Shown: positions 42,383 through 53,030, counted from the stretch's first letter. The stretch is DNA of 64,000 bases from Psychromonas ingrahamii 37 (GCF_000015285.1 NC_008709.1:4030001-4094000); one strand, 5' to 3'. Numbers and translations: made by a program. The notes: generated by a model from the sequence alone, not told the origin.

Positions 42383-44101
42383 TTATTCCGCTCGTAACAC
42401 TTCCACCAGCATCTGCACTGTCCTATTACCTCTAAATTCATTGATATCTAAACGGTAAACACAATATACCGTTTTTACCATCGGATTTGGCCAAAACTCG
42501 ACATCAATATTAAAGGCGATCGCCTCAATCGTTTTACCCTCAAACTCTAAGGTCATTTTTAAATGGTGGCTGCCCACCAAGCGCTGCTGCAGCAGTTTAA
42601 ATTCGCCATCAAAGAGAGGGGCAGGAAAGCCCTGACCCCATGGTCCCGCATCTCTTAACTCTTGAGCTTGTTCAAGGCTAAACTGCTGGCTATTTAATTG
42701 TCCATCACAAAGGATTATATTGTTTAGCAGATCATTATCGACCTGTTCTTGAAGTACCCTATTAATGGTTTTACTAAATAATTCAAAGTCAGTCTCTTTT
42801 ACAGAGAGTCCGGCAGCCATTGCATGCCCGCCGAATTTTAAGATAACACCAGGTATTTTTTTATCCACTAAATCGAGCATATCACGAATATGTACGCCTG
42901 GAATGGAACGTGCGGATGCTTTAATTTCGCCATTGTTAGCCTTAGCAAATGCAAAGGTAGGACGGTAATATTTTTCTTTAATACGCGATGCCACTAACCC
43001 TATCACACCTTGATGCCATTCCTGTTCAAATAAGCAAATAGCATGGGGGATGTTATTTTCATCAAGTGACAAATTGGCTAAGGTTTTTAGCGCCTCTTCC
43101 TGCATCCCTTGTTCTATCTCGCGACGCGACTGATTTAAAGCATCTAATTCATTGGCTATTATATTTGCCTGCTCAACATTTTCGCATAATAACAACTCAA
43201 CACCAAAGCTCATTTCATCGAGGCGCCCGGCGGCATTTAACCTGGGTCCTAATGAAAAGCCTAAATCACTTGCGACTAGCTGGCCTTGGTTTCTTTTAGC
43301 AACACTGATTAAGGCGCTGATCCCGACCCGGCAAACGCCTGCGCGAATACGTGCCAATCCCTGATGGACTAATGTGCGGTTATTAGCATCAAGCACCACC
43401 ACATCAGCAACCGTCCCTAAAGCTACTATATCTAACAATGTTGCTAAATTAGGCGCTTTAAAATGGGTAAAATAGCCTTTGTTCTGCATGAAAGCACGTA
43501 ACGCTAACATCACATAAAAAGCGACACCGACACCCGCCAGGTTTTTACTCGGAAAACTACAGCCAACCTGATTCGGATTAACTATTGCGTCCGCTTGCGG
43601 CGTTTCGGCTCCAGGCAGATGGTGATCTGTAATTAATAACTTCAGACCGTTATCTTTCGCATGTTTAGCACCAGAGATACTGGAAATGCCATTATCGACC
43701 GTCATCAATAATTGTGCACCCTTGCTAATGGCTAAATCGACGATCTCCGGACTTAACCCATAACCATAATCAAAACGATTGGGGATAAGATAATCAATAT
43801 TGGTAAAACCTAAACCGCGTAACGCCAAAATACTCAATGCAGTACTGGTCGCGCCATCTGCGTCAAAATCGCCCACTACTATTATTTTTTGTGAAGATAA
43901 TAAGGCCTGATATAAAAGTTCACAGGCCGTTGTGATGCCTTTTAATTGTTGCGCATGAAGTAAACTTTGTGTGCTGTTATCTAATTCACTTGCACTGCTA
44001 ATACCGCGATTGATATAAAGCTGTGTTAATAAAGGGGAGCAGGTTAAGTTGATCGGAACAGGATCTAAAACGGTTCTATTTTTGACTTGAACTGTAGGCA
44101 T
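42383..44101 (-). CDS. recJ: Single-stranded-DNA-specific exonuclease RecJ
   Basis: 5'-3' exonuclease of RecF-pathway recombination and mismatch repair. DHH-family: VVGDFDADGATSTALS is motif I, TVDNGISS motif II, LLITDHHLPG motif III; DHHA1 region FGGHAMAAGLS. About 572 aa. Start at ATG 44101 (MPTVQVKNR); a TTG at 44113 is in frame. It is third in xerD-dsbC-recJ, the conserved gammaproteobacterial order. Confidence 0.95.
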   Translation of the reverse strand: MPTVQVKNRTVLDPVPINLTCSPLLTQLYINRGISSASELDNSTQSLLHAQQLKGITTACELLYQALLSSQKIIVVGDFDADGATSTALSILALRGLGFTNIDYLIPNRFDYGYGLSPEIVDLAISKGAQLLMTVDNGISSISGAKHAKDNGLKLLITDHHLPGAETPQADAIVNPNQVGCSFPSKNLAGVGVAFYVMLALRAFMQNKGYFTHFKAPNLATLLDIVALGTVADVVVLDANNRTLVHQGLARIRAGVCRVGISALISVAKRNQGQLVASDLGFSLGPRLNAAGRLDEMSFGVELLLCENVEQANIIANELDALNQSRREIEQGMQEEALKTLANLSLDENNIPHAICLFEQEWHQGVIGLVASRIKEKYYRPTFAFAKANNGEIKASARSIPGVHIRDMLDLVDKKIPGVILKFGGHAMAAGLSVKETDFELFSKTINRVLQEQVDNDLLNNIILCDGQLNSQQFSLEQAQELRDAGPWGQGFPAPLFDGEFKLLQQRLVGSHHLKMTLEFEGKTIEAIAFNIDVEFWPNPMVKTVYCVYRLDINEFRGNRTVQMLVEVLRAE

Positions 44102-44130
44102 AATGGCTACCAAATGCTTTGTAATAAGAA

Positions 44131-44180
44131 TATAGCCAGATCATTTGCGAATGCAGGCATCAGCAAATGATCTGGCTATA
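44131..44180 (-). other. 18-bp perfect inverted repeat between dsbC and recJ
   Basis: TATAGCCAGATCATTTGC and GCAAATGATCTGGCTATA are exact complements around a 14-base loop, with no T-run. The structure starts about 28 bases after the dsbC stop and ends 30 bases before the recJ ATG, so it lies within the operon transcript. Confidence 0.75.
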
Positions 44181-44207
44181 AGGGCACTATATTAAAAAAT
44201 CGCCGAT

Positions 44208-44963
44208 TTATTTTTCCTCTAACAACTGCAGCAAACGCTGAGGAGGAAGATAACCCGGGGTGAGGGTACCATTTTCTAAAATCAAAGCCGGTGTGCCATT
44301 AACCCCAAGTAAACGCCCAAGCTGATATTGCTCCTTGACGGTGTTTTCACAGGTTTCAGAGGGGATCTCACGGCGTTTTTTAGCCATATTCATCGCATTT
44401 TTAGGATCGTTTGAGCACCATATTGAGACCATAGTATGGTAGGTTGAAGAATCAATACCCGCTCGCGGAAATGCTAAATAGCGAATAGTAATACCCAATT
44501 TATTATAGTCAGCCATTTGTGAATGTAATTTCTGACAGTAACTGCAGGTAGGATCGGTAAAAACAGTGACAACGTGTTTCTCATCCTGCGCTTTAAACAC
44601 AATCATGTCTTTTTCAAAGGCGGTTATTTTGTCTATATTTTTAGCGACTTTTTGGCGACTTAATTGTGCTTTTTTCTGCTCAGTAATATTGACCATCTGA
44701 TTGTCTAAAGCGTAAATACTTCCATACAACAAATGGGTTGCATCTTCACTAATATAATAAATATCACCATTGGAGATCACTTCATATAATCCCTCTACTG
44801 CTGACTTATTAATCTCATTAACGGGGATCTTAAGGCTTTCCATTTTAGTCGTTATTTCCTCAACCACCAGCGAGGAGGGAGATTCAGACGTCGCTGAGAC
44901 GGCTGCAAAACTGCTTAATAAAAAGACACAAATAACCCCTGTTTTTGAAAAAATAGTCGCCAT
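44208..44963 (-). CDS. dsbC: Thiol:disulfide interchange protein DsbC
   Basis: Periplasmic disulfide isomerase. Signal peptide MATIFSKTGVICVFLLSSFA with cleavage near VSA. N-terminal dimerisation domain, then a thioredoxin domain with the active site C140-S-Y-C143 (E. coli has CGYC) and a second cysteine pair (IWCSND, SETCEN). cis-Pro region NGTPALI. 251 aa. Operon with xerD and recJ as in E. coli. Confidence 0.95.
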   Translation of the reverse strand: MATIFSKTGVICVFLLSSFAAVSATSESPSSLVVEEITTKMESLKIPVNEINKSAVEGLYEVISNGDIYYISEDATHLLYGSIYALDNQMVNITEQKKAQLSRQKVAKNIDKITAFEKDMIVFKAQDEKHVVTVFTDPTCSYCQKLHSQMADYNKLGITIRYLAFPRAGIDSSTYHTMVSIWCSNDPKNAMNMAKKRREIPSETCENTVKEQYQLGRLLGVNGTPALILENGTLTPGYLPPQRLLQLLEEK

Positions 44964-45112
44964 AAAAACCTCATATTGTTAGTGGAATAAAGAGAGTATT
45001 TCTAAAATACTCAGGAGTTGATTATGCCTAGTAAGTACTGATTTGTGAATTTTTTAATTTGCCATCAATAAATACTAGACCGTGTTTTTGCGTGTTATCA
45101 GAAATAGCTGCG

Positions 45113-46009
45113 TTATGCCCTTGGATGATGCTCCTGATGCAGCTCTTTCAATCTGTCTTGTGCAATATGCGTGTAAATCTGCGTTGTAGAAAGATTACTA
45201 TGCCCCAATAGCATCTGCACCACACGCAGATCTGCCCCATAATTTAATAAGTGTGTTGCAAAGGCATGACGCAATACATGCGGGGATAACGCTTCTTTAT
45301 CTATGCCGCATAATTGGGCATAAAATTTAATGCGATGCCAAAATGTTTGTCTCACCATCACCGTTGCGCGACGGCTTGGAAATAACACGTCGCTGCTTTG
45401 ACCCTTTAACAGATCTGGCCGCGCTTCCTCTATATAACGCTCAACCCAGTAGATGGCCTCTTCTCCTAATGGTACCAAACGCGTTTTATCACCCTTCCCG
45501 GTAACGCGCACAACACCTTGTTTTAAATTGATCTCCTCCATCGACAATCCAACTAACTCGGAAACGCGCAAACCCGTCGCGTAGAGAAGCTCAAGCATGG
45601 CTTTATCTCGAAATTGAACACTGTCGGTTAAATCTGGTGAGGATAATAATCCGTCAACTTCGGATTCTGAAAGTGACTTAGGTAAGGGTTTGATTATTTT
45701 AGGGCTTTCCAGCTTAGCACTGGGATCATCCTCGCGTATTTTTTCGCGGCATAAATATTGATAATAACGGCGTAAGGCACTCATTAAACGCGCAGTTGAT
45801 GCATTTTTATATTCTTTCTCTCCGCTCAGACGACAACTAAAATAATCAATTAAATCTAACGACGAGGCAGAGCATAAACTAACCAATCTTGTGGCAAGAA
45901 AAATTTCAACCAAACGTAAATCGTGGCGATATGATTCTAAGGTATTTTGTGACAATCCCCTCTCTAACCATAATGAATCTAAAAATTGATCGATGCTTAA
46001 TGCTTCCAT
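45113..46009 (-). CDS. xerD: Site-specific tyrosine recombinase XerD
   Basis: Acts with XerC at dif to resolve chromosome dimers. 298 aa. N-terminal SAM-like domain (FLDSLWLERGLSQNTLESYR). Catalytic residues lie in YATGLRVSELVGL (Arg), HVLRHAFATHLL (His and Arg), LGHSNLSTTQIYTHI (His, nucleophile Tyr). The xerD-dsbC-recJ order and the divergent fldB identify it as XerD rather than XerC. Confidence 0.96.
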   Translation of the reverse strand: MEALSIDQFLDSLWLERGLSQNTLESYRHDLRLVEIFLATRLVSLCSASSLDLIDYFSCRLSGEKEYKNASTARLMSALRRYYQYLCREKIREDDPSAKLESPKIIKPLPKSLSESEVDGLLSSPDLTDSVQFRDKAMLELLYATGLRVSELVGLSMEEINLKQGVVRVTGKGDKTRLVPLGEEAIYWVERYIEEARPDLLKGQSSDVLFPSRRATVMVRQTFWHRIKFYAQLCGIDKEALSPHVLRHAFATHLLNYGADLRVVQMLLGHSNLSTTQIYTHIAQDRLKELHQEHHPRA

Positions 46010-46063
46010 TAAGACTCCCTTATCTGTAAATTAACACCGTTTTTAGTCTATCGGGCGTTATAT

Positions 46064-46582
46064 ATGAAAATCGGATTATTTTATGGTTCTAGTACTTGTT
46101 ATACAGAAATTGCAGCTGAAAAGATTCAGGCTTGTATAGGTGAATCACTTGTTGAGCTATTTAACATAAAAACAACCCCCATTAGCAAGATAAATGATTA
46201 TGATATTCTTATTTTAGGGATTTCTACCTGGGATTATGGCGAGCTTCAGGAAGACTGGGGAGCACTTTGGGATGAACTTGAAGGGCTTAATCTCAAAAAC
46301 AAAATTATTGCTTTATATGGATTGGGGGATCAAGAGGGTTATAGCGAATGGTTTCTTGATGCTGTTGGAATGCTGCATGACGAACTGCTACCGCAGGAAC
46401 CTCTTTTTGTCGGTTACTGGCCAACCACAGGTTATGAATTTATCGCTTCAAAAGCCCTTTTACCTGATCAACAGCACTTTATGGGATTGGCGCTTGATGA
46501 AGATTCTCAATACGAATTAAGCGATCAACGTATCGACGAATGGTGTTTGCAAATTTTACAAGAAATAGAATCATTACTATAG
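46064..46582 (+). CDS. fldB: Flavodoxin FldB
   Basis: 172-aa FMN electron carrier. [16 protein letters not shown] is the phosphate loop; [12 protein letters not shown] and [13 protein letters not shown] are the flavin-stacking loops of long-chain flavodoxins. It diverges from xerD, the fldB-xerD arrangement of E. coli. It could supply electrons to radical SAM enzymes such as PflA, but that role is better known for FldA. Confidence 0.93.
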   Translation: MKIGLFYGSSTCYTEIAAEKIQACIGESLVELFNIKTTPISKINDYDILILGISTWDYGELQEDWGALWDELEGLNLKNKIIALYGLGDQEGYSEWFLDAVGMLHDELLPQEPLFVGYWPTTGYEFIASKALLPDQQHFMGLALDEDSQYELSDQRIDEWCLQILQEIESLL

Positions 46583-46814
46583 TAAACATAATAAGCCTTT
46601 ATCACTGTTTGCTTGTCATCCCATCATTTGGGAAAGACAACGACAGTCTAAAGGTTAATAACAATTCAGCATAAATAGACTGCCTGTCATTATCGTTATT
46701 ATTATTATTATATTGGATTAGCTCATTTAAAAAAATAACCTCGAACCACACCTACCTCGTGAAAGTGACAAAAACCACCGAAAATGTAATAAAATTACAA
46801 CCAATCCCTGGCAA

Positions 46815-46856
46815 TTGATTTAAATCAAATTTATTACATAATCCATTTGTTAAACT
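46815..46856 (+). promoter_or_regulatory. FNR site and promoter of focA-pflB
   Basis: TTGATTTAAATCAA at 46815-46828 is a perfect FNR palindrome (TTGAT-N4-ATCAA). An extended -10, TGTTAAACT, ends at 46856. The implied start at about 46863 puts the FNR site at -41.5, the class II activating position. The upstream 46583-46800 stretch has a TTA-rich run and no gene. Confidence 0.8.
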
Positions 46857-46888
46857 TCTTGTACTCTCAATAAACAGGAACGGACGAG

Positions 46889-47758
46889 ATGCTTGCAGAA
46901 AATAAACGAGAAGAACTACTGCCTCATCAACTAACCGAAAAAGCCGCTGACGTTGCATATAATAAAGCAACTAAAGCTCCCCTATCCGCTTTTTACCTCG
47001 CGATTACTGCAGGTCTTTTTATCGGCCTCGCTTTTGTTTTTTATGTCACCGTCACCACAGGCACTGAAAATGTCGCTTGGGGTCTTAGTAAATTTGCAGG
47101 TGGAGCAGCATTTAGTCTTGGTCTACTATTAATCGTTGTCGTGGGCGGTGAACTATTCACCAGCAGCACGCTGACCCTGATAGCGAAAGCGAGCAAACGT
47201 ATCACGACAGCACAACTGCTTAAAAACTGGATCATTGTTTATTTTGGTAATTTTATTGGCGCAACCTTCCTTGTTTTCCTGATCTTTTTTGCGGGAATGT
47301 ACAATACAGATCACGGGCAATGGGGATTAACAGTCTTACATATTGCCCAGCATAAACTCCATCATTCATCTATAGAGGCCGTTTCACTGGGTATTTTATG
47401 TAATATGATGGTTTGTCTGGCAGTGTGGATGGCATTTGCCGCACGCACTATTACCGATAAAATGTTTGCCGTATTTCTACCTGTCACCATGTTTGTCGCC
47501 TCCGGTTTTGAGCATAGTATTGCCAATATGTTTATGGTGCCCAGCGGCATTTTAATCCAGCAATTTGCTCCCGCAGAATTTTGGCTCGCTATCGGAGAGC
47601 ACACCAGCCAATATTCTGATTTAACAATTTACAACTTTATTTTCGATAACCTAATTCCGGTGACCATCGGTAACATTATTGGCGGCGGCGTAATAGTAGG
47701 TTTAATGCACTGGATGATCTATTTACGTCCAATGCAGAAAAGCAAACAAGAACAATAG
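46889..47758 (+). CDS. focA: Formate channel FocA
   Basis: Pentameric formate/H+ channel of the FNT family, 289 aa, about six helices plus the N-terminal helix. The signature LSKFAGGAAFSLGLLLIVVV with GGELFT is present, and the second half has NMMVCLAVWMAFAARTITDK. GGACGAG precedes the ATG. First gene of the anaerobic focA-pflB unit. Confidence 0.95.
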   Translation: MLAENKREELLPHQLTEKAADVAYNKATKAPLSAFYLAITAGLFIGLAFVFYVTVTTGTENVAWGLSKFAGGAAFSLGLLLIVVVGGELFTSSTLTLIAKASKRITTAQLLKNWIIVYFGNFIGATFLVFLIFFAGMYNTDHGQWGLTVLHIAQHKLHHSSIEAVSLGILCNMMVCLAVWMAFAARTITDKMFAVFLPVTMFVASGFEHSIANMFMVPSGILIQQFAPAEFWLAIGEHTSQYSDLTIYNFIFDNLIPVTIGNIIGGGVIVGLMHWMIYLRPMQKSKQEQ

Positions 47759-47833
47759 AGTCTATTTAAACACGAACGATAGAGTCTATTTACAGTTCAA
47801 CTCATACTTATTTTAACTACAAGGTAAATCGTT

Positions 47834-50119
47834 ATGACTAAGATTAATGAAGAATTGGCATCAGCATGGCAAGGTTTTGCTGGTGAAGTTTGGAAAACTG
47901 ACGTTAACGTACGTGACTTCATCCAAAAAAACTATACCCCCTTTGAAGGTGATGAAAGTTTCCTGGCGGGTGCAACCCAAGCCACTGATGCGCTTTGGGC
48001 TAAGGTGATGGAAGGCATCAAACTGGAAAACAGCACCCATGCGCCAGTTGATTTCGATACTGATATTGTTTCTACCATTACCGCTCATGACGCAGGTTAT
48101 ATCAACCAAGATTTAGAAACCATTGTTGGTCTGCAAACCGATGCGCCTTTAAAACGTGCGATTATCCCTAACGGCGGTATTCGTATGATCGATGGTTCTT
48201 GTAAAGTTTATGGTAAAGAGCTCGATCCAACTATTAATAAAATTTACTCTGAATTCCGTAAAACACATAATCAGGGTGTTTTTGATGTTTACACAGGTGA
48301 CATCCTAAAATGTCGTAAATCAGGTATCTTAACCGGTTTGCCCGATGCTTATGGTCGTGGTCGTATTATCGGTGATTACCGTCGTGTTGCCCTGTACGGA
48401 ATTGACTTCCTAATGACCGATAAAGCGGAGCAGCATAAAAGCTTAGAAAAAGATTTACTTGCCGGAGCAACACTTGAAGATACCCTGAAATTACGTGAAG
48501 AGATCTTTGAGCAATACCGTGCACTAGCACAAATTAAAGAGATGGCGGCTAAATACGGCTCGGATATCTCTCGTCCTGCACAAAATGCGAAAGAAGCCAT
48601 TCAATGGACTTACTTTGGTTATCTGGCGGCAATCAAATCACAAAATGGCGCAGCAATGTCATTTGGTCGTACTATGAGTTTCCTTGATATCTATATTGAA
48701 AAAGATATGCAGGCAGGTGTACTTACCGAGACTGAAGCACAAGAGCTTATCGATCACTTGGTCATGAAATTACGTATGGTACGTTTCCTACGTACACCTG
48801 AATACGATGATCTGTTCTCCGGCGACCCTATCTGGGCAACGGAGTCTATTGGCGGCATGGGCGTTGACGGGCGTACGCTAGTGACTAAAAGCAGCTTCCG
48901 TATTCTGCATACACAATACACTATGGGCCCTTCTCCAGAGCCGAACATTACTGTTTTATGGTCTGAAGCATTACCTGTTAACTTTAAAAAATACTGTGCA
49001 AAAGTATCGATTGATACTTCCTCTATTCAGTATGAAAATGATGACTTGATGCGCAGCAATTTTGATAACGATGATTACGCTATCGCCTGTTGTGTATCCC
49101 CTATGATTGTCGGTAAGCAGATGCAGTTCTTTGGTGCGCGTGCCAACCTTGCTAAAACCTTGCTTTACGCCATTAACGGCGGCGTAGATGAAAAATCTAA
49201 AGTGCAGGTTGGTCCTAGTACATTGCCTGCAATTACCTCTGAAGTCTTAGATTATGATGAAGTATTTGCGAACCTTGACCACTTTATGGAATGGTTAGCT
49301 GAAACCTACGTCACTGCACTTAACTGTATTCATTATATGCATGACAAATACAGTTATGAAGCATCGCTAATGGCACTGCACGATCGTGATGTTGAACGTA
49401 CTATGGCTTGTGGTATTGCCGGTCTTTCAATTGCAGCTGATTCACTTTCTGCCATAAAATACGCAACCGTTAAACCTGTCCGTGATGAAGACGGTATTGC
49501 AACTGATTTTGAGATCGAAGGTGATTACCCTAAATTTGGTAACAATGACCCGCGTGTAGATGACATGGCTTGTGATCTTGTTGAACGTTTTATGAAAAAA
49601 ATTCAATCGCACAAAATGTACCGCAATGCACGTGCGACTCAATCTATCCTTACTATTACTTCTAACGTGGTATACGGTAAAAAAACCGGTAACACACCTG
49701 ATGGACGTCGTTCTGGCATGCCCTTTGCGCCTGGTGCTAACCCCATGCATGGTCGTGATGAAAAGGGTGCGGTTGCATCATTAACCTCTGTTTCTAAACT
49801 GCCATTTTCCTACGCACAGGATGGTATTTCATATACTTTCTCGATTGTACCAAATGCATTAGGTAAAACTGACGATTCACAAAAAACAAACTTAGCGGGT
49901 CTGATGGACGGTTACTTTAAGCACACCCCTGAGATTGAAGGTGGTCAGCACTTAAACGTAAACGTGATGAACCGTGAAATGCTGGTTGATGCAATGGATA
50001 ATCCTGAAAAATACCCGCAGTTGACTATCCGTGTTTCTGGTTATGCAGTACGTTTTAACTCGTTAACTAAAGAACAGCAAAGCGATGTGATTTCACGTAC
50101 CTTTACTGCCAGGTTGTAA
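47834..50119 (+). CDS. pflB: Pyruvate formate-lyase PflB
   Basis: Splits pyruvate and CoA into acetyl-CoA and formate. 761 aa. Cys419-Cys420 in IACCVSPM are the catalytic pair, and Gly736 in RVSGYAVRF is the glycyl-radical site made by PflA. It is 75 bases behind focA and is followed by a strong hairpin before pflA. Confidence 0.98.
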   Translation: MTKINEELASAWQGFAGEVWKTDVNVRDFIQKNYTPFEGDESFLAGATQATDALWAKVMEGIKLENSTHAPVDFDTDIVSTITAHDAGYINQDLETIVGLQTDAPLKRAIIPNGGIRMIDGSCKVYGKELDPTINKIYSEFRKTHNQGVFDVYTGDILKCRKSGILTGLPDAYGRGRIIGDYRRVALYGIDFLMTDKAEQHKSLEKDLLAGATLEDTLKLREEIFEQYRALAQIKEMAAKYGSDISRPAQNAKEAIQWTYFGYLAAIKSQNGAAMSFGRTMSFLDIYIEKDMQAGVLTETEAQELIDHLVMKLRMVRFLRTPEYDDLFSGDPIWATESIGGMGVDGRTLVTKSSFRILHTQYTMGPSPEPNITVLWSEALPVNFKKYCAKVSIDTSSIQYENDDLMRSNFDNDDYAIACCVSPMIVGKQMQFFGARANLAKTLLYAINGGVDEKSKVQVGPSTLPAITSEVLDYDEVFANLDHFMEWLAETYVTALNCIHYMHDKYSYEASLMALHDRDVERTMACGIAGLSIAADSLSAIKYATVKPVRDEDGIATDFEIEGDYPKFGNNDPRVDDMACDLVERFMKKIQSHKMYRNARATQSILTITSNVVYGKKTGNTPDGRRSGMPFAPGANPMHGRDEKGAVASLTSVSKLPFSYAQDGISYTFSIVPNALGKTDDSQKTNLAGLMDGYFKHTPEIEGGQHLNVNVMNREMLVDAMDNPEKYPQLTIRVSGYAVRFNSLTKEQQSDVISRTFTARL

Positions 50120-50172
50120 CAAAAATATTCAGGCAACTCTTTTAGTTTGCCTGCTATAATTGCAAAGATTGC

Positions 50173-50208
50173 AAAGGTTTCATCTGTACGGATGAAACCT
50201 TTCTTTTT
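50173..50208 (+). terminator. Terminator between pflB and pflA
   Basis: AAAGGTTTCATC pairs with GATGAAACCTTT around a 6-base loop, followed by CTTTTTAT. It would set pflB apart from a lower-expressed pflA. Confidence 0.8.
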
Positions 50209-50284
50209 ATCTATTCTAAAATGTTTATTTGCTTTGTTTTTTGCCTAAGATGCAAATCAAATAGTCTATTTTAAGGGGTTTCTA

Positions 50285-51025
50285 ATGTCAGTAACAGGAC
50301 GAGTTCATTCCGTTGAAAGTTGTGGTACCGTTGATGGTCCTGGGATCCGCTTTATTATTTTTTTACAGGGCTGTTTAATGCGCTGTCAATATTGTCATAA
50401 CCGCGACACTTGGGATACCGAGGCCGGTAAAGAGATGAGCGTTGAAGAATTAATGGCCGAACTGCTGCAATATCGCCATTACATGGAAGCATCGGGGGGC
50501 GGCATTACCGTTTCCGGGGGCGAAGCAATGCTCCAGCCTGAATTTATTAAAGCGATCTTTGAAGCCTGCCATCTGGAGGGAATTCATACCTGTTTAGATA
50601 CTAATGGTTTTGTGCGCCGAATCGATGACACGGTTAAAAGCGTGCTCGATCACACTGATCTAGTATTATTAGATATCAAACAGATGGACAATGATAAACA
50701 TATCGACTTAACCCACGTCAGTAATAAATACACGCTGGAATTTGCTCACTATTTAGCAGAGCGTCACCAAGCGGTCTATTTACGTTATGTGGTTTTACCC
50801 GGTTATACCGATGCTATCGATGATATACATGCCTTAGGTAAATTTATAAAGCCTATGAAAAACATCGAAAAAATAGAGCTATTACCCTACCATGAATTAG
50901 GTAAGCATAAATGGACCGCAATGGGGGAAATCTACCCGCTAGATGGCGTTAGCCCACCAACTCGTGAGAGTATGGACAAAATAAAAGAGATTCTTTTACA
51001 ATACCATGACTGCGTTATCTACTGA
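50285..51025 (+). CDS. pflA: Pyruvate formate-lyase activating enzyme PflA
   Basis: Radical SAM enzyme that installs the glycyl radical in PflB. CLMRCQYC gives the cluster cysteines C30, C34, C37. [17 protein letters not shown] is the SAM-binding GGE region. 246 aa, normal. The last 23 codons and the terminator beyond them are repeated twice downstream with a 118-base period. Confidence 0.97.
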   Translation: MSVTGRVHSVESCGTVDGPGIRFIIFLQGCLMRCQYCHNRDTWDTEAGKEMSVEELMAELLQYRHYMEASGGGITVSGGEAMLQPEFIKAIFEACHLEGIHTCLDTNGFVRRIDDTVKSVLDHTDLVLLDIKQMDNDKHIDLTHVSNKYTLEFAHYLAERHQAVYLRYVVLPGYTDAIDDIHALGKFIKPMKNIEKIELLPYHELGKHKWTAMGEIYPLDGVSPPTRESMDKIKEILLQYHDCVIY

Positions 51026-51298
51026 ATAATAAACACAGCAGGTAAATTTTTCACCTGCTTGAACAATCGACACACCAATTCATGAGAGTATAGACAAAAT
51101 AAAAGAGATTCTTTTACAATACCATCACTGCGTTATCTACTGAATAATAAACAGAGCAGGTAAATATTTCACCTGCTTGAACAATCAGCACACCAATTCA
51201 TGAGAGTATAGACAAAATAAAAGAGATTCTTTTACAATACCATCACTGCGTTATCTACTGAATAATAAACAGAGCAGGTAAATTTTTCACCTGCTCAA
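50955..51298 (+). repeat. 118-bp tandem repeat (three copies) covering the pflA 3' end and its terminator
   Basis: Copies start at 50955 (within pflA), 51073 and 51191. Each holds CACCAA, GAGAGTATAGACAAAATAAA (TATGGAC in copy 1), GTTATCTACTGAATAATAAA and the hairpin GCAGGTAAA...TTTCACCTGC. Copies 2 and 3 are nearly identical and share differences from copy 1 (ATTCATGAG for ACTCGTGAG; CATCACTGC for CATGACTGC). The result is three consecutive terminators. Confidence 0.93.
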
Positions 51299-51310
51299 AT
51301 AGGCCCCATT

Positions 51311-52129
51311 ATGACTCCTTTTATTTGTCCGCTTTGCCAAACTAAACTGCAACGCACTAATAACACCCAAATCTGCGCTAATAATCATCATTTTGATATT
51401 GCCAAGGAAGGTTATCTAAACCTGCTGCCGGTGAATGCTAAAAATTCAAAAAATCCGGGTGATAATAAAGAGATGATCAGCGCACGCCGTGCTTTTTTAA
51501 ACAGCGACGGCTATTTGCCATTAGCAGAAAAAGTCAGTGAGTTAGTGTCTGCCTGCTTAGCAGAAAAAAAGCAGGCTCAAATTCTTGATTTAGGTTGCGG
51601 CGAAGGTTATTACACTGCACGTATAGCAGCAAAGCTCCCGGAGCAGTTTATGATTAACGGCTTAGACATTTCCAAAGTAGCAATTCGTTATGCAGCTAAG
51701 CGCTATAAAAATATTAACTTCTGTGTTGCCAGCGCATACGATGTACCACTGGCGGATAATAGTTTAGATGCCTTAATCCGAATCTATGCACCGTCACTCG
51801 AAAGTGAATTACAACGATTAATCAAACCACAGGGTTATATAATAACCGTCACGCCTGCCCCGCGCCATCTGTTTCAGTTACGTGAAAAAATATATGAACA
51901 GGTAAATCAACATGCCGAAGAAAATAAACCCGTGTCTGGTTTTAGCAAAATCAAGCAGATCAATCTAAATTACAGACTAACGATTAATAATCCTCAGACA
52001 GTGCAGGATTTAATTAATATGACACCCTTTGCATGGAAATTTAACCCGCAAAAAATGCTCGCTTTATTAGCAGAAAAAACCTGGGAGATTGAATGTGACT
52101 TTAATATCGAGGTTTATCAAAAAGAATGA
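51311..52129 (+). CDS. rlmA: 23S rRNA (guanine(745)-N1)-methyltransferase RlmA
   Basis: 272 aa. N-terminal zinc finger (FICPLCQTKL, ICANNHHFDIAKEGYLNLLP), then a Rossmann SAM domain with ILDLGCGEGYYTARIA. The sequence NPGDNKEMISARRAFLNSDG is typical of RlmA(I). It begins just after the third repeat of the pflA tail and ends against a repeat facing yfbV. Confidence 0.93.
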   Translation: MTPFICPLCQTKLQRTNNTQICANNHHFDIAKEGYLNLLPVNAKNSKNPGDNKEMISARRAFLNSDGYLPLAEKVSELVSACLAEKKQAQILDLGCGEGYYTARIAAKLPEQFMINGLDISKVAIRYAAKRYKNINFCVASAYDVPLADNSLDALIRIYAPSLESELQRLIKPQGYIITVTPAPRHLFQLREKIYEQVNQHAEENKPVSGFSKIKQINLNYRLTINNPQTVQDLINMTPFAWKFNPQKMLALLAEKTWEIECDFNIEVYQKE

Positions 52130-52226
52130 CAGCTGCGAGGGAGCAAGATCCGAGCCACGAGCTTCTAGCTGCGAACTTCGCTCGTAACTCGTGGCTCTCG
52201 ACTCGAAGCTCGAAGCTCGAAGCTCA
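52130..52226. repeat. GCTCGAAG repeat cluster with hairpin between rlmA and yfbV
   Basis: GAGCCACGAG and CTCGTGGCTC form a 10-bp stem, followed by ACTCGAAGCTCGAAGCTCGA with AGCTC, three to four 8-base GCTCGAAG units. It fills the gap between the convergent stop codons from the first base after the rlmA TGA. Confidence 0.75.
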
Positions 52227-52232
52227 TAATGC

Positions 52233-52682
52233 TTAAATCAGCTCATTATGCTGTAAAAAATCATCACCACCCAGTTTAAAGGCTTGCTGCAGCAATGTTG
52301 CAAGCTCCAAATAGGAAGGATGGTGAATAGCCCCCTTTTCTGCTGCATTTTTTGCGCTCAATTTTTTTTTGATAGCCATAAACCAGGGTAATAATTGCTG
52401 TGGCAAAAGCTGCTGCGAACGTTTACCTAACCAGTAAAAACCTTGAATTGGTAAGCCTAATAAAAATAATGCAAATGTTACGCTGACAATAGGATCAAAT
52501 GAAATTGGAAAGGTAAGGGCTAACCCTAAGCTTAGTGCAATAAAAGCGGGTGTTATTTTAATTGACAGACGCGTATAGAATGAAACTTTACTGTCAATAA
52601 ACAAGCCATTTAGCGCACGTTGTTTTGGCCACACTTTGAGGTAACGACTCCCCTCGCGGATAACATCAAAAAATGAATGCAA
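52233..52682 (-). CDS. yfbV: UPF0208 membrane protein YfbV (TTG start)
   Basis: 149 aa (E. coli 151), two hydrophobic segments. GSRYLKVWPKQRALNGLF and LPIQGFYWLGKRSQQLLP match the family; E. coli YfbV helps insulate the Ter macrodomain from MatP. I start at TTG 52682 with GAGG about 7 bases upstream; the frame stays open to 52823 but the extra part has no homology. It diverges from ackA, as in E. coli. Confidence 0.85.
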   Translation of the reverse strand: MHSFFDVIREGSRYLKVWPKQRALNGLFIDSKVSFYTRLSIKITPAFIALSLGLALTFPISFDPIVSVTFALFLLGLPIQGFYWLGKRSQQLLPQQLLPWFMAIKKKLSAKNAAEKGAIHHPSYLELATLLQQAFKLGGDDFLQHNELI

Positions 52683-52865
52683 AAAAAACCTCAAATCAGT
52701 TAATAAATAAAATGATGGATAAACACTAGCAATATTCAACACCAGCATCAATATAATAACAGTTAATACCATAACAACGAAAAAAGCACTACAATAACAA
52801 CATAAAAGATAGTCGGACTGCACTGCAAGCAGAGTATAAATACAACAAAACTCCCTTCCTACAGT

Positions 52866-52910
52866 TTGATTTAAATCATTTACCAGCCCGATTTTTTATT
52901 GTCATTTAAT
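52866..52910 (+). promoter_or_regulatory. FNR-type site and possible promoter of ackA-pta
   Basis: TTGATTTAAATCAT at 52866-52879 is one base from a perfect FNR palindrome and shares its centre with the focA site. TTTAAT at 52905-52910 is a candidate -10. The remainder of 52683-53030 shows no gene. Confidence 0.6.
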
Positions 52911-53030
52911 TACATAAGTGTAGACTTTACACACAATTATGCGATCTGAGTCACTAATTGGCATGGCTTTTTTGACCATCAAGCACATAACATTGATCGA
53001 CTATTTCAAACTTTACTTACTGGGTTTTTC

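Noticed and set aside
50955-51300. CRISPR array
   Set aside because: Three copies at a constant 118-base period have no spacer/repeat alternation and copy the end of pflA.
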